Below, one piece after another: positions 34,560-45,625 of a stretch of DNA of 64,000 nucleotides. Source of the DNA: Lonicera japonica (lineage: Eukaryota > Streptophyta > Magnoliopsida > Dipsacales > Caprifoliaceae). Position 1 is the first letter of the stretch; every line of letters starts with the position of its first letter. The DNA lies in the NCBI GenBank assembly GCA_021464415.1, contig CM038471.1, positions 8,893,386 to 8,957,385 on the forward strand. The letters run 5' to 3'. Both the position numbers and the translations under genes were made by a program. Under the pieces are notes generated by a model that did no database searches, was not told the origin of the DNA, and worked only from the letters and a program-made list of their open reading frames with translations.

Positions 34560-35363
34560 ATTAATGCCATTGAGGAAGATTTGGATTTCCCAGATCCTGT
34601 ATTTTTGATTAAACCCGCCCTGGATGCGAAAAATGTTGAAGTGTTGAAATTTGGCTATCTAAAGCCTTTGCCCGCAGTTATTAAACACAATCCTGCAAAA
34701 TCCCAGAAAATTGCTAAGGAAACCGAAGATGAAACCTTACTGGGATTATGTGTTAATGAAACCTCTACCCTGCGATCACAAGAGATGGTTAGTCCAAAAG
34801 TTATGGGCTGGATGGAACGAATGCAGTTTATATCAGGTCTCGGGCTCGGAAAGCAAAACCCGGGAATCGTTCACTTTCCACAATTCAAAGACAACCTGAG
34901 ACGGCAGGGGCTCGGGTATAGTCAAGGAAAAGCAATAAAGAGGGGCACCCATCAAAGCAAGTACCCATCGCAAATAAATATGATAGCCTTCAACTGGAAC
35001 AAAGTCTCACAAGACGAAAAAAAGGTGCCACCACCATCGATTGAAACACCTGAAGAAACAAGTGATCCGGTAGTAACATGGGTCCAACAATTGACTCGCT
35101 CTGGGAGAGTCTACCAACCACCGAGTACCAAGCAACCTACTGTTACTACTGCTCCCAAAGAACTGGCGAAAGACCCGGAAGAAGGGCGTGTAGTGGAACA
35201 ATTAAAGAAAACACAGGCCCAAATTTCAATCTGGGGACTTTTGGTGGTATCCAAGCCACACTGTATGGCACTGATGAAAATGCTAGACGAATCATTCGTT
35301 CCTCTCGAAGCTACCCCAAACGAATTAACAACAATGATTGCCTCGATGGGGGTGCAAAAATAG
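34560..35363 (+). pseudogene. Tat-like Gag-protease linker with G-patch-like segment
   Basis: Same frame as gag. It carries a Gly-rich block GLGLGKQNPGIVHFPQF followed by RQGLGYSQGK (about 34839-34930), resembling the G-patch-like segment often found before the protease in such elements. The rest is low-complexity (TSDPVVTWVQQLTRSGRVYQ). It ends in TAG 35361-35363. A role in RNA binding or RT activation is inferred from other retroelements. Confidence 0.6.
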
Positions 35364-35981
35364 GTCCTCGAATTCTCTGATGAAGATTTATCACCACTCG
35401 GCCGGGATCATAATCAAGCCTTACATATTACCGTTGTGGCCTGTGGAATGTCTATACCATATGTTCTCGTGAATAATGGTTCTACAATCAATGTATGCCC
35501 GTTGAAAACCGCGATCCGCTTGGGTGTCAATTTGACCATGCTAGAAGAATAACCGGTTACGGTTCGAGCATATGATAATACCAAGCGAGAGGTATTGGGT
35601 TCCGTCATGATTGATATGAGAATGGGACCGGCTACATTTACCACCGAATTTCAAGTCATCGATATTCCGTCGAGCTTCAATTTGTTATTGGGACGAGTTT
35701 GGTTGCATGAGGTTGGTGCACTTCCTTCTTCCCTTCATCAAAAGATAAAGATACCTTTCAACAGGGATATCATTGTCATTAAGGGAGATCCTGAAAGAGC
35801 AATAGTGCCCAAAAACTCGCCTGTATTGGGAATTGGAAGCCAAGACGTCCAACTTGGGGGATTTTCGTATGAACCAAAGGTGCAAACTCTTACCACTCAG
35901 ACTGTGAAGTATCTGCATCCTGACGATATGACGACCATGAATATGCAAGTGGTAAAGATGATGAGGAAAATGAAATTTTGA
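35364..35981 (+). pseudogene. Tat-like retropepsin with Asp-to-Asn active site
   Basis: HITVVACGMSIPYVLVNNGS (about 35425-35484) is the start of a gypsy protease, but the expected catalytic D-N-G-S reads N-N-G-S (codon AAT at 35473-35475). A TAA near 35550 interrupts it. The C-terminal part has FQVIDIPSSFNLLLGRVWLH (flap and ILGR-type block). It ends at TGA 35979. Loss of the catalytic Asp would inactivate the enzyme independently of the stops. Confidence 0.8.
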
Positions 35982-37884
35982 CCGGGGATTGGTTTGGGAA
36001 AATATCTGGCCGGCATTGCACAAATGATCGAACCATACCAACAACCGAGCCCTCTTGCTGGGATAGGATGTATGGGAGATGGTAACCGAGTAAAAAGCAC
36101 CATATTTGTCCACAGATCGTTGAATGGATAGTTCGTGAAAGAGGGTGAAAACTTTCCTAATTGTGGGTTTCAAGAGCCATGGGTAAATGAGGAAGGAAAA
36201 AGGCAACCGGGGTTAAAAATCTGCTTCGAGGAAGATTTGTATATAGGCGAGGGTTTTACTCACACATTCTCGTCTCAGTTGAAGATCACCCAACCGCCTG
36301 TCGAGCTGCTAGAAGAGGAAGATATCTTGGGAAAAATGTTTGAGGTAATGGCAATTGAGGAAGATTACCTCCGGGACCCTGTGCACCTCATACGCCCCAT
36401 TGAAGAAAAGGAGAAGAACAAGAGAGAAAGGAATATTGATAGAAATGTACGAAGATTAGAATGTATGTTATCTATACAAAATAATATTTCTATCAATAAA
36501 ATTGTCAATGCTTCCCCTTACTTTGATTCTTATGATGTTGAAGTAATGAATGAGAACTTGAATGATGAACAAAGAATACAACCCATTGAAGGGGACATGG
36601 TCACAATAAATTTGGGAACAACAGACGATAAAAAAGAAACAAAAATTGGGGCCGAGTTAAGTCATGATGAAAAGACAGAATTGGAAAATTTGTTGAAAGA
36701 ATTCGTTAATGTTCTTGCTTGGACATACGCTGATATGCCGGGTTTAGATGCCAACATTGTGATGCAGGAAATACACACGAAACCCGAATGTAAACCTGTC
36801 AAGCAAAAGTTGAGAAAATTAATACCAGAATGGTCCCTTAAAGTAAAGGAAGAAGTAACAAAATAATTGGACGTCGGGTTCATATGAGTCGTTGAATACC
36901 CTACATGGCTGGCCAACATAATGCCGGTACCAAAAGCTAATGGCAAAGTAAAGGTTTGTGTTGATTATCACAATCTTAACGCCGCTTGTCCGAAAGATGA
37001 TTTCCCGCTACCAAATATCGATCTCATTGTCGACAACACCGCAAATCATGCCTTAAAGTCATTCGTCGATGGGTTTGCCGGGTATAATCAAATCAAAATG
37101 CACCCGGATCATCAAGAAAAGATGGCCTTCATTACACCGTGGCGTACTTATTGTTACACTGTCATGCCATTTGGGTTAAAAAATGCTGGAGCCACATATC
37201 AACGAGCGGCAACTACTTTGTTTCACGATATGATCCATAAGAAAGTGGAAGTATACGTTGACGACATGATCATTAAATCCCTGGACCGAGAAAGCTACGT
37301 CCTAACTCTTCGTACATTCTTTGAGAGGGTGATACGGTTTCAAATGCGCTTGAATCCTCAAAAGTGTGTATTTGGTGTCACTAAAGGCAAAATGCTGGGA
37401 TATATCGTCAGTAAAAAGGGAATCGAAGTCGATCCGGCAAAAATAAAGGCCATTCAAGAAATGCCAGTTCCTAAAACTGAGAAGGAAATTCGGGGTTTCT
37501 TGGGAAGATTGCAGTTCATAAGCAGATTCATTTCCCAGTTGACTCAAACATGTGAGCCAATTTTCAAGCTACTTCAAAAGAATTCAGACGGGCAATGGAA
37601 CGAGCAATGCCAAGGAGCGTTTGATAAGATCAAACAATATTTGTCCAGACCGCCAGTCCTAGCACCTCCTTAAGTGGGCATTCCGTTGATATTGTACATG
37701 TCAGTCAACAACTCGTCGGTAGGGGCAATGTTAGCACAACATTTGCTGAAAACAAGAACCGAATAAGCAATATACTGTCTCAGTAAAAAGCTTTCTCCAG
37801 GAGAACGAAATTACACACCGTTAGATAAATCATGTGCTTCATTGGTTTGGGCCACCCAAAAGCTAAAAGCTGCAGCATTACATA
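35982..37884 (+). pseudogene. Tat-like RT and first RNase H (broken)
   Basis: 35982-36860 is an acidic connection region with a TAG at 36129, leading into ETKIGAELSHDEKTELENLL and DVLAWTYADMPGLD-like RT entry sequence. Stops TAA 36864 and TGA near 36885 follow. The RT core at 36921-37673 is open: VDYHNLNAACPKDDFPLP, FVDGFAGYNQIKMH, MPFGLKNAGATYQRA and the catalytic YVDDM at 37254-37268, both Asp kept. After TAA 37671 the first RNase H region (to 37884) is worn (VNNSSVGAMLAQHLL), and a frameshift occurs near 37880. Confidence 0.9.
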
Positions 37885-38712
37885 TTGGTTTTTTCTGTAA
37901 TCTTAATTTCACGCCTAAATCCTTTGCCATACTTGTTCGAGAAACCAGTACTGACTAACAGAATGGCTAAATGGGTATTTTTGCTATCAGAATTCGATAT
38001 CTCGTACATAACCCAAAGGGCTGTTGAAGGACAAGTCATAGCTGGTCACCTAGCTGGGAACCCTATCATTGACACCGAACTACAGGAATTTGAATTTCCC
38101 GACGAGGGTATCATGGAAATTACGAAGGATGATGAATGGAAAATGTACTTCGATGGTGCTTGCAATCGAAATGGAAATGGAATCGGGATCCTCTTGATTT
38201 CACCAGATCAGACCCACGCACCTATGTCTTTTCGCTTGGAATTTCCCTGTACTAACAACATCGCGGAATACGAGGCATGTATCGTCGGGTTAGAAATCGC
38301 TTTACAAAAGGGGGTTTGTAAAATCCAGGTATTTGGTGACTCTGCCCTCATTATTCATCAGATTCTAAAAAAGTGGAAGATGAAAGAGGAAAAACTTGTA
38401 CCCTTTTTAGCCCAACTCGAAGAAACTACTGAGAAATTTGATTGTATTAAATTCTTCTATATCCCAAGAACGCAGAATAACTTTGCTGATGCATTGGCTA
38501 TTCTAGCCTCGATTATTGAAATTCCGGGGGAGAAAGAAGAGATTCAGATCCAAATTAAGAAGCAGACTAATCCAGTATTTTGCCTATCACTCGATGTTGA
38601 AAACAGAAATGAGGTTGACAAGAATGTTTGGTATTATGATATCTGGCAATTACTCAAGCACAATGAATACCCAATAAATACCGAGAAAGCTACTCGGGTC
38701 ACACTTCGCTGA
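37885..38712 (+). pseudogene. Second (archaeal-type) RNase H domain, open
   Basis: 275 codons open to TGA 38710. The start used is not a true start, since the frame continues from RT through a shift. WKMYFDGACNRNGNGIGILL (Asp), NIAEYEACIVGLEIAL (Glu), VFGDSALIIHQI (Asp) and IPRTQNNFADALAILAS (Asp) give all four RNase H acidic residues. This extra RNase H between RT and integrase is a known acquisition of the Tat/Ogre branch. It would remove the RNA strand during cDNA synthesis. Confidence 0.88.
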
Positions 38713-39870
38713 CTTGCATCACGATTTACCATTTGTGCAAAAAAATTATACCAAAGAAATGACGATGGTATACATCTTCAGTGTCTCGACGAGGAACAGT
38801 CCCGAGAAATGATGGAACAAATCCATAGTGGAGAGTGAGGACCACACATGAGCGGTCATACATTGGCACGCAAGATAGTTCGTCAAGGGTATTATTGGTT
38901 AACAATGCAAAAAGATTATTTTGAATATGTCAAAGGGTGTCATCAATGCTAAATATACGCCAAGGCACAGAAGTTCCCACCAAAAGAGTTGTATCCCATG
39001 ACATCTCCTTGGCCATTTTCCATCTGGGGTATTGACATAATTGATAAGATCTCGCCAAAAGGAAGCAATGGGCATTAGTACATTCTGGTGGCTATCGATT
39101 ACTTCACCAAATGGGTTGAAGCCGAATCTTACAAAGATTTAAATGCTAAGAAGGTAGCTCGATTCATCCGACACATCATATGCCGATACGGGGTACCACA
39201 TGAGATAATATCCGATAATGGGACGCACTTTGAGGGTGAAGCCAACGAGATCATGGAGGAATATAGAATCAAATGCCACAAATTCTCTTCATACCGCCCA
39301 TAAACTAATGGGGCCGTTGAGGCTGCTAACAAGAATTTGAAAAACATCATTAGTAAAATGGTAAAATCCGGCAGAGATTGGCCCGAAAAGCTCCCATATG
39401 CACTCTGGGGGTATCGAACTACTAAGAGAGTTTCTACAAGGTCAACACCTTTCTCCCTCGCATACGGAATGGAAGTAGTTCTGCCAGTGGAAATGGAAAT
39501 ACCCTCTTTACAGGTTGTCTTAGAAAATCAAGTCACTGAAAGTGAGTGGATAAAGGCTCGATATGAGGAATTGGCAATGATTGATGAAAACCGATTAAGA
39601 GCTTCATATCAACATCAAGGGTACCAAAAGCGTGTTGCAAAAGCCTTTAATAAGAAAATTCAGGCTAAGGGAATCATAATTGGAGACTTAGAACTCAAAG
39701 AAATTCGTGAAATAGTTCGAGACCCACGAGAAAATTTTTCGCCAAAATGGACAGGCCCTTATATTGTTTCTAAAATACTATCCACTGGTGCTATTCTCCT
39801 TACCGACATTGATGGCCAAGAGCTAAACTCACCAGTCAACCTCGACCGATTGAAGAAGTATTATCAGTAG
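38713..39870 (+). pseudogene. Tat-like integrase (broken)
   Basis: Same frame as the RNase H. A zinc-binding HHCC region: SGHTLARKIVRQGYYWLTM, then VKGCHQC followed by a stop at about 38949. Core: WGIDIIDKISPKG (Asp), a TAG near 39076, then [24 protein letters not shown] (Asp), a TAA at 39301, then TNGAVEAANKNLKNII (Glu). C-terminal: LPYALWGYRTTKRVSTRSTP and KWTGPYIVSKILSTGAILL, ending at TAG 39868-39870. The catalytic residues survive. Confidence 0.88.
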
Positions 39871-40185
39871 AGTTGTATGCATGAACTACGAAGACCTGAG
39901 CCCTAAAAAAAAAAAAAAAAATTCATCAAAGGAAACGTAGGCAACCTGAATTAAAATTTCGGGCCCGGTCTATTCTTTATAATAACATTCATTCATTCGG
40001 AGGCAAAAAAGGAGCAGAAAGTGATTTTCCATATATGATCAAAGTTTTTCATACAACCTACATTCTTACATCCTTGCCTACATCATTTACCTACCTCATT
40101 TTACCTACATGTCTACTATCTAAACCCAAGACGCTTTCACAAAGAAGCCATCCATCCATCAAACATAACCATAAACCATAAACCA
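39871..40185 (+). other. Spacer after integrase
   Basis: No gene. Contains an A run of about 17 (39906-39922) shortly after the integrase stop, then pyrimidine-rich sequence. The antisense gene's stop codon is at 40186. Confidence 0.6.
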
Positions 40186-41346
40186 TCAGTCAGTTGCAGA
40201 ATATAAGATCCTCTCTCTCTCCATGGCATGATATGAAGCAAGAACCGTCTCATCTGTCACTCGGGAATCCGCGAACCGGAACCATCTCATCATCATAGGC
40301 TCATGCTCAATGGTTTGACGAACCCGACGCCAGATATGCAACACAACGTCAGAACGAGTCGCCAGGGAAATGCTAACGTCTGTTGCATGAAATCGTCGAG
40401 TATAACGGGTAGACCATAAACCTCGCAGTGTAGTCTCCAATTTTGGGGTAATGGGAAGAGCCACTGAAGAGAAATCTCTCAATGGGAGGGGTACACTCAA
40501 AGGAACACAAAACTGTCTCACCAGTCGCCCGGGTATATAGAATGTTGTCTCCCTCAAAGCGCGAAACCTAAAGTAGTTCTGCCCACCCATACTCACAATC
40601 ATGGTCCTCATGCGCCAAAACAGGATCTCCTAGCGAATCGAAGAAGAGGACTCAGAAAAATGAACAGCCCAATCATATGATGATAAGCGGTGAATCAGAG
40701 CATAATCAGGACGAAGGAAGAAGTCCCGAGAATCCCAGGGAAGTCGAGTCTCCAGATACCGAAATCTCTCGGTAACCCACATATATAGCAGATATGGGCT
40801 ACCCCGAAAGTGGTCAATCCGAGACTAAACCAAGGCATCTAAACCATTTAGTGTCTCCGCTAACAAAATGGGAGTCACTAAATGACCACGTCTAGCCTCA
40901 GTCACGGCTCGAATAATCAGGGGGTCTACCAGAATAGCATCATCGGTAACCAAGAGCATCTGAGAAAAAGTAAAAATCATACAAGCAGAAGTCCGACCTG
41001 AATAGTAAGCCGGATCGTCACCGTGATGAATGAAAAAATCTGCCAAGTAACGTAGGTGGAGCCGTCCGTCTACTATTATAGGCCGGCACTCACCCTCCCG
41101 CAAACCCAGTAGCTTGGCAAACATAAAGCGAGGGCTCCTAGCATCTCGCAAGGACGCCAGCGGCCATGAAACATCCTGGCGCATCAATAGTGTGAACTCC
41201 TCAATCGTCGGGCATAACTCATTTAGCCCGATGCAAAAACAGTGCTCCTCAAAATCCCAAAACTCAGCAAGACCAAGGAGGAAAGACCAGTTGATCTCGT
41301 GAGAACACCAGCGGTGAAGATGGCTCAGGTCCCTAATCAGCCTCGG
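40186..41346 (-). pseudogene. Antisense gene 1 of Tat-like element (DUF7745-like, tentative)
   Basis: One minus-strand frame from a splice-acceptor-like TTTTTTGTTTTTAG (ending 41347) to TGA 40186. It has only two in-frame stops, both TAG (40825-40827 and about 40638-40640). It reads PRLIRDLSHLHRWCSHEIN, AEFWDFEEHCFCIGLNELCP, TIEEFTLLMRQDVSWP, then a long region with many Trp and Arg (MWVTERFRYLETRLPWDSRD). The FWD...LTPTIEEF-like pattern resembles antisense ORFs of Tat elements and plant domain DUF7745, from memory. Function unknown. The true start is unresolved: an ATG at 41404 is one frame off. Promoter-like sequence lies at 41489-41615. Confidence 0.6.
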
Positions 41347-41488
41347 CTAAAAACAAAAAATCGGATAAAAGAGAGAAAGCAGCACTGGTGCGAAAAGTAG
41401 ACATGATGATAAAGAAAGAAGAAGTGTTTTAGGCTAGAGAGATGGAATGAATAGTGATCTCAATGAGAAAAAAAGGACAAATTCGCGC

Positions 41489-41615
41489 TCTATTTAAAGC
41501 AAAAGTGCACAGGCCAACCACACGGCTGGGTACCAACCGTGCGGTTGGCTGCCAACCGTGCGGTTGGCTGCCAACCGTGCGGCTACCCCCTGCGGGTAGG
41601 GCGTGCGGTTGGCTC
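41489..41615 (-). promoter_or_regulatory. Promoter-like module of antisense gene 1
   Basis: The minus strand has TTTAAATAGAG (41488-41498) downstream of four to five copies of GCCAACCGTGCGGTTGGC-type inverted motifs (41511-41615). This is the same composition and order as the LTR promoter module, but pointing left. Confidence 0.6.
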
Positions 41616-41639
41616 CTCCCCTTTGTCAAAATTTTGAAT

Positions 41640-42154
41640 TTTCAATACATCATGATGTGAATATCGCCAGACTTTATTCAGGAAGAACGATCTATCATTG
41701 CATGCATATAAATTTGATAATTACTTGCCAACACATGTACTTGACCATTTTGCAATTAAAATTATCATAATATTGCTAACATTTGCACTTGACCATTTTC
41801 TTTCATAAGATTCACTAACACATACAGTTAACCTTTTTTTCAATCATGATTGTAATAATTTTATCGATATGCATATCACGTGACTGTTTTTTTTCCCAAC
41901 TACATTGACAATAATTTTATAACATTCACATCACATCACACACATCTTTTTCAAAAACATAAATCTTTATTCATAATTTAAACCAATCACACTAATAAAC
42001 CAACGTTTTCCTAAAAACAAACACATTTAAATTAACCACTAAATTAACAAAGTTTTTTTCAAAAATCGAAATACATCTGAATTAACTACTTAAATTAAAA
42101 TGTTTTTTCTAAAAAGAAACCTAAACAACCATCGCTTAAACCATTAAAAAACCA
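41640..42154. other. AT-rich spacer between antisense genes
   Basis: No ORF or motif I can support. AT-rich, sharply unlike the GC-rich gene that starts at 42155. It probably holds the 3' end of the PMD transcript. Confidence 0.5.
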
Positions 42155-45100
42155 TCAACACTGCGGGGAAGGGGGAGGATCCATAGTACGAGGCCGTTTC
42201 GCTTCTGTCTCGCCAGCACCCTCTGTTGGACTATCTGAAATCGTGCGACCCTGACCCTGAGGAGGAGGTGCAAGCCTGGATGTACGTCTCGACTGCTGAA
42301 CGGACTGAGAAGGCGCCACCAATCGAGACCGCGAGCGGGAAGGAAGATAGCTAGCCGTCATGTCACCCGCCAAACGTCTGCTATATCTCCCTATGTAATC
42401 CGTTGGGAAGGGGGCCGCAAACGTCAGCAACCCGTACGCATTGAAGTAGCTCCTCAGCAATTCAGCTACCTCTCGAAGCAGGAATGAGCCCCTCTGTCAA
42501 AACCAAGTTTTTAGTCAGTATTTATAATCAACACATGTACCAAAATTTTTACAAATAACCATACCTCCTCATCCGAGACGTGCCCCAGAGCTCCCATCTG
42601 CTAGTCATCCACGGGCACGTCAGGAATCCGATACTGCTTGGGATGGCCGAAATCTAGGTAAGGAATATCCCTCGGGTACTCAGGAATCGAGTAAGAAGTC
42701 AACGCACCACCATGTGACGGACCAACCTCGGCTCCGCCAACCCCTACACCCGCCGATGGGACATCCTCCTCAGAATCCTCCATCCTCTCAGGCTCTAGGG
42801 CTACCTCATTTCCTTTTCCCTTGTCACCTCCCTCACCCGTCAGAGGCTGACCTATTCCCGCTTCTGCCTCCAGTTAAGCCGCCTTCTCTCCTATCTCCCA
42901 GAAAACAATCCCACGAGCAGCACCCGATGATGGCATAGATAACGAGTAAGGCCTCAAACCCACCAACCCGGCGCTTGGAGACCCTGCAGGAGTACGTAGC
43001 AACGGCGTGAAGGATACATGTTAGGTCCAATCCATGTCTCCGGGCCCAAACATAGGCGATGACCCTGACACCAACCTGCGACCAGAAGATCCCCCCCTCC
43101 GGCGTCCGTAACTGCTCAACCACCTGTGCTACCGCCTCAGCGGATATCTCAGGCGTCCTCCCCGCCATGGCTGGTGGTATCGGCGGCCTCGACACCGGGC
43201 TTCTTCCCCCTCTAGGGCTCCTCCCTCCTCTCACCCCTCTCCCCCGTCTGGGTGATACAGCAGCTGCAGTAGGCCCCCCCTCAGCCACTTCAAGCTCGGT
43301 AGGTGCGACCCCACCGTTCCCGTTCCCCAACGGCACCTCCTCCGATGCCTCCTCATCCTCTCCTTCCACCGTCTGCGGCTCTGCCTCCCCCTCTCCATTC
43401 GGATCCTCATCATCCGAATCAGCAATCTCCTTGGCCTGCCTGTTCGGGGCCGACACAGGCTGATGAGGCACCCGCTGGGATATGTACAACTTCCCCCGGA
43501 TGAATAGTGGGTCTCTTCCCAACGCCACATACCTAGCATAAAACACTTGTCCGTGCACACCCTTCATCTCCCTCATCAGGTACTGCTGCGTGAACACCTC
43601 ATAATCCCCCTTAACCAAAAAACCCTCACCATGAAAGCCGCTCGCTCCTCCAAGAATAGCAATCCCGATCGCCTCATCGCAGCTGGACGCCACACCGGCA
43701 CCATAGCTCCCAACGCCGGGGTATGCTGTCGAATCACCCGCTCCCCCAAGTATAAAGCGACTCCATACTCATGGGCAAAGAGCCATCTCAAGCATGCCGC
43801 CGCCAACGCATCCGCATAACCCCACTGCTGGGCGACAAACGCAGGCCATGGGCTCTACTGTACCTGTTTTGTAATAATATAATAAGTTAATTTTTTTTTA
43901 CAAATGTCACTAAAAGTAATTTAATTTGATCACACATTATTTAATCGTACCTGCTCGAACTGGAGCCCAGACACATTACCAGCGCTCAAATCCGATGTCA
44001 AGTACCGGTACACTCCAACGACATTCCCACTGTAGAATCGTCGGAATAGTGGGAACTCATCAGCATGCACGGCGTGCAACTGGATCTGCCCTATGCCCTA
44101 CTGGGTATGGGCTATGAACCACATATGTCACAATAATCACATTTTTATTAAATAATCACATATTTCTTTTATCCGTAAAAACAAACTGAGGATTTGATTT
44201 AATTAATTACCTCCCAAAGTGTAACCAACCCGCGATGGTTGAGCTCCATGTACCGACACACCACATCCATCTACTCGTATAGCACCGCCAGCACGTATCC
44301 TCCCCATGCGAATGCGTACAGCTGACCAAAAAACAGCATAAATGGCAGCCACCACAACCGCAAGTTATCGCCACCCCGTGCGTAGAAGAAATCATGCAGC
44401 ACCAGTAGCAAAAAACACCGAGACAGCTGCCGAACCTCCTGTCGCGTCATCTGTCCATCCCCAAACCTCTCATTCTCTACCTCGATATGCTGCACCATTG
44501 CCGTGTGGGGTATCCCATCCGCCACTATCTGGCTAGGCCTCCATCTTAGTGCCGCTCCCATCCCATTTAGTGTAACTCGTACCCGGGGGTTGGGTGCCAA
44601 AGCCTCCCCTCCAAATGGCAGCCCCGTCAGCACGAAGACGTCCTCTGGGGTCAACGTCATCTCTCCCCAACTCCAATGGAAGGTGTGCGTCGTGTCCCAC
44701 CATCTCTCCCCCAACACCGTCGGCAAGCTCACCGTCCGCTGGAACTCTCCACTAAGCAGCAACTCGATAAACCTCCCGAACGGGGTCGCGCTCAGATATA
44801 CCCTCACTAATGGAGGTAGCTGGTCTCGGAGCTCAGGAGCAGCGTGCGTGATACCACGGCAACGCCCAATCCTCTGTTACACCACGGTTTTCAATAAATT
44901 ATATGGCTCATTAACAGTTTTTAAATTAATACTGTGTAAATAAATATTTTCAAAAATAAGCTATGTTAAGTGTGTTTACAATGGCGAGTAATTATTAAAT
45001 TTATCACATTTCATGCATATCATGTCATTGCATTTTTTCGAAAATATCACATAGCTTAAAGGCTAGAAATCAGAGCATACCCGAGTACGGCGACGGATGT

Positions 45101-45482
45101 CATGTGCCGCAGGCTCCATCAGCAGCCACTCTCGCCCCTCTCCCGGCGAAAGCAGTGGCACGTCCCGGTACATCGCCCGTTGTAGTGACCCGTCTACCCC
45201 TAGTGGCCCCTCCCATGCCACACCCTCCTAGTCATCGTGATGTCTCGCGCATACCAAACGCCCATCCATCATTGCCGTAATAGAATCCACCTCGTCCCCT
45301 GGAGAAGCTCCGACGCCTCCCCTCCCTCCGGTGGGCCCCCCATCATCATGTACACGAAAATCGATAGTAGTCTCGCAAACGCCATCTCTCACAATACTAC
45401 AGAACACTTGATAAAAGTTTTTGAAAATAAAAAATTTGTATGCTAGAGAGAGATCGCAAGTGGAAGTGAAGAGAATGAACAA
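42155..45482 (-). pseudogene. Antisense gene 2: plant mobile domain (PMD) gene, multi-exon, broken
   Basis: Exons by GT-AG and phase on the minus strand: 45482-45081, 44873-44211, 44100-43951, 43863-42565 and 42493-42155. Exon 2 carries the PMD signature THTFHWSWGEMTLTPEDVFV then LTGLPFGGEAL. Exon 4 adds WLFAHEYGVALYLGERVIRQ, a frameshift near 43700, YEVFTQQYLMREMKGVHGQ, an acidic stretch (DSDDEDPNGEGEAE) and an RG-rich stretch (RRGRGVRGGRSPRGGRSP). Exon 5 ends basic and Pro-rich. In-frame stops occur at about 45230, 44271, 44098, 43857 and 42601. PMD proteins (MAIN/MAIL1 type) act in the nucleus in silencing and gene expression, and PMDs recur in transposons. Much more GC-rich than its surroundings. 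Confidence 0.78.
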
Positions 45483-45490
45483 AACAGGCT

Positions 45491-45625
45491 CCTATTTATA
45501 GGAAACAGGAGCCAGCCGCAGGCTAGCCAACCGTACGGCTAGCCCCCAACCGTGCGGTTGGCTGCCATCCGTACGGCTGGGGGGTAATACCCTGCGGCTA
45601 CCCCTTGCGGCTACCCCTTGCGGCT
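45491..45625 (-). promoter_or_regulatory. Promoter-like module of the PMD gene
   Basis: The minus strand has CCTATAAATAGG (45491-45502), about 10 bp before the first possible ATG of the gene. Upstream of it are repeated GCCGCAAGGGGTA, CCGTACGGATGGC and AACCGCACGGTTGG motifs (45515-45625). This matches the LTR module in motif content and in order relative to TATA. Confidence 0.65.

Noticed and set aside
43059..43503. Plus-strand frames of 134 and 66 residues opposite the PMD gene
   Set aside because: Shadow of the GC-rich antisense exon; no domain, and the minus strand has the recognisable protein.
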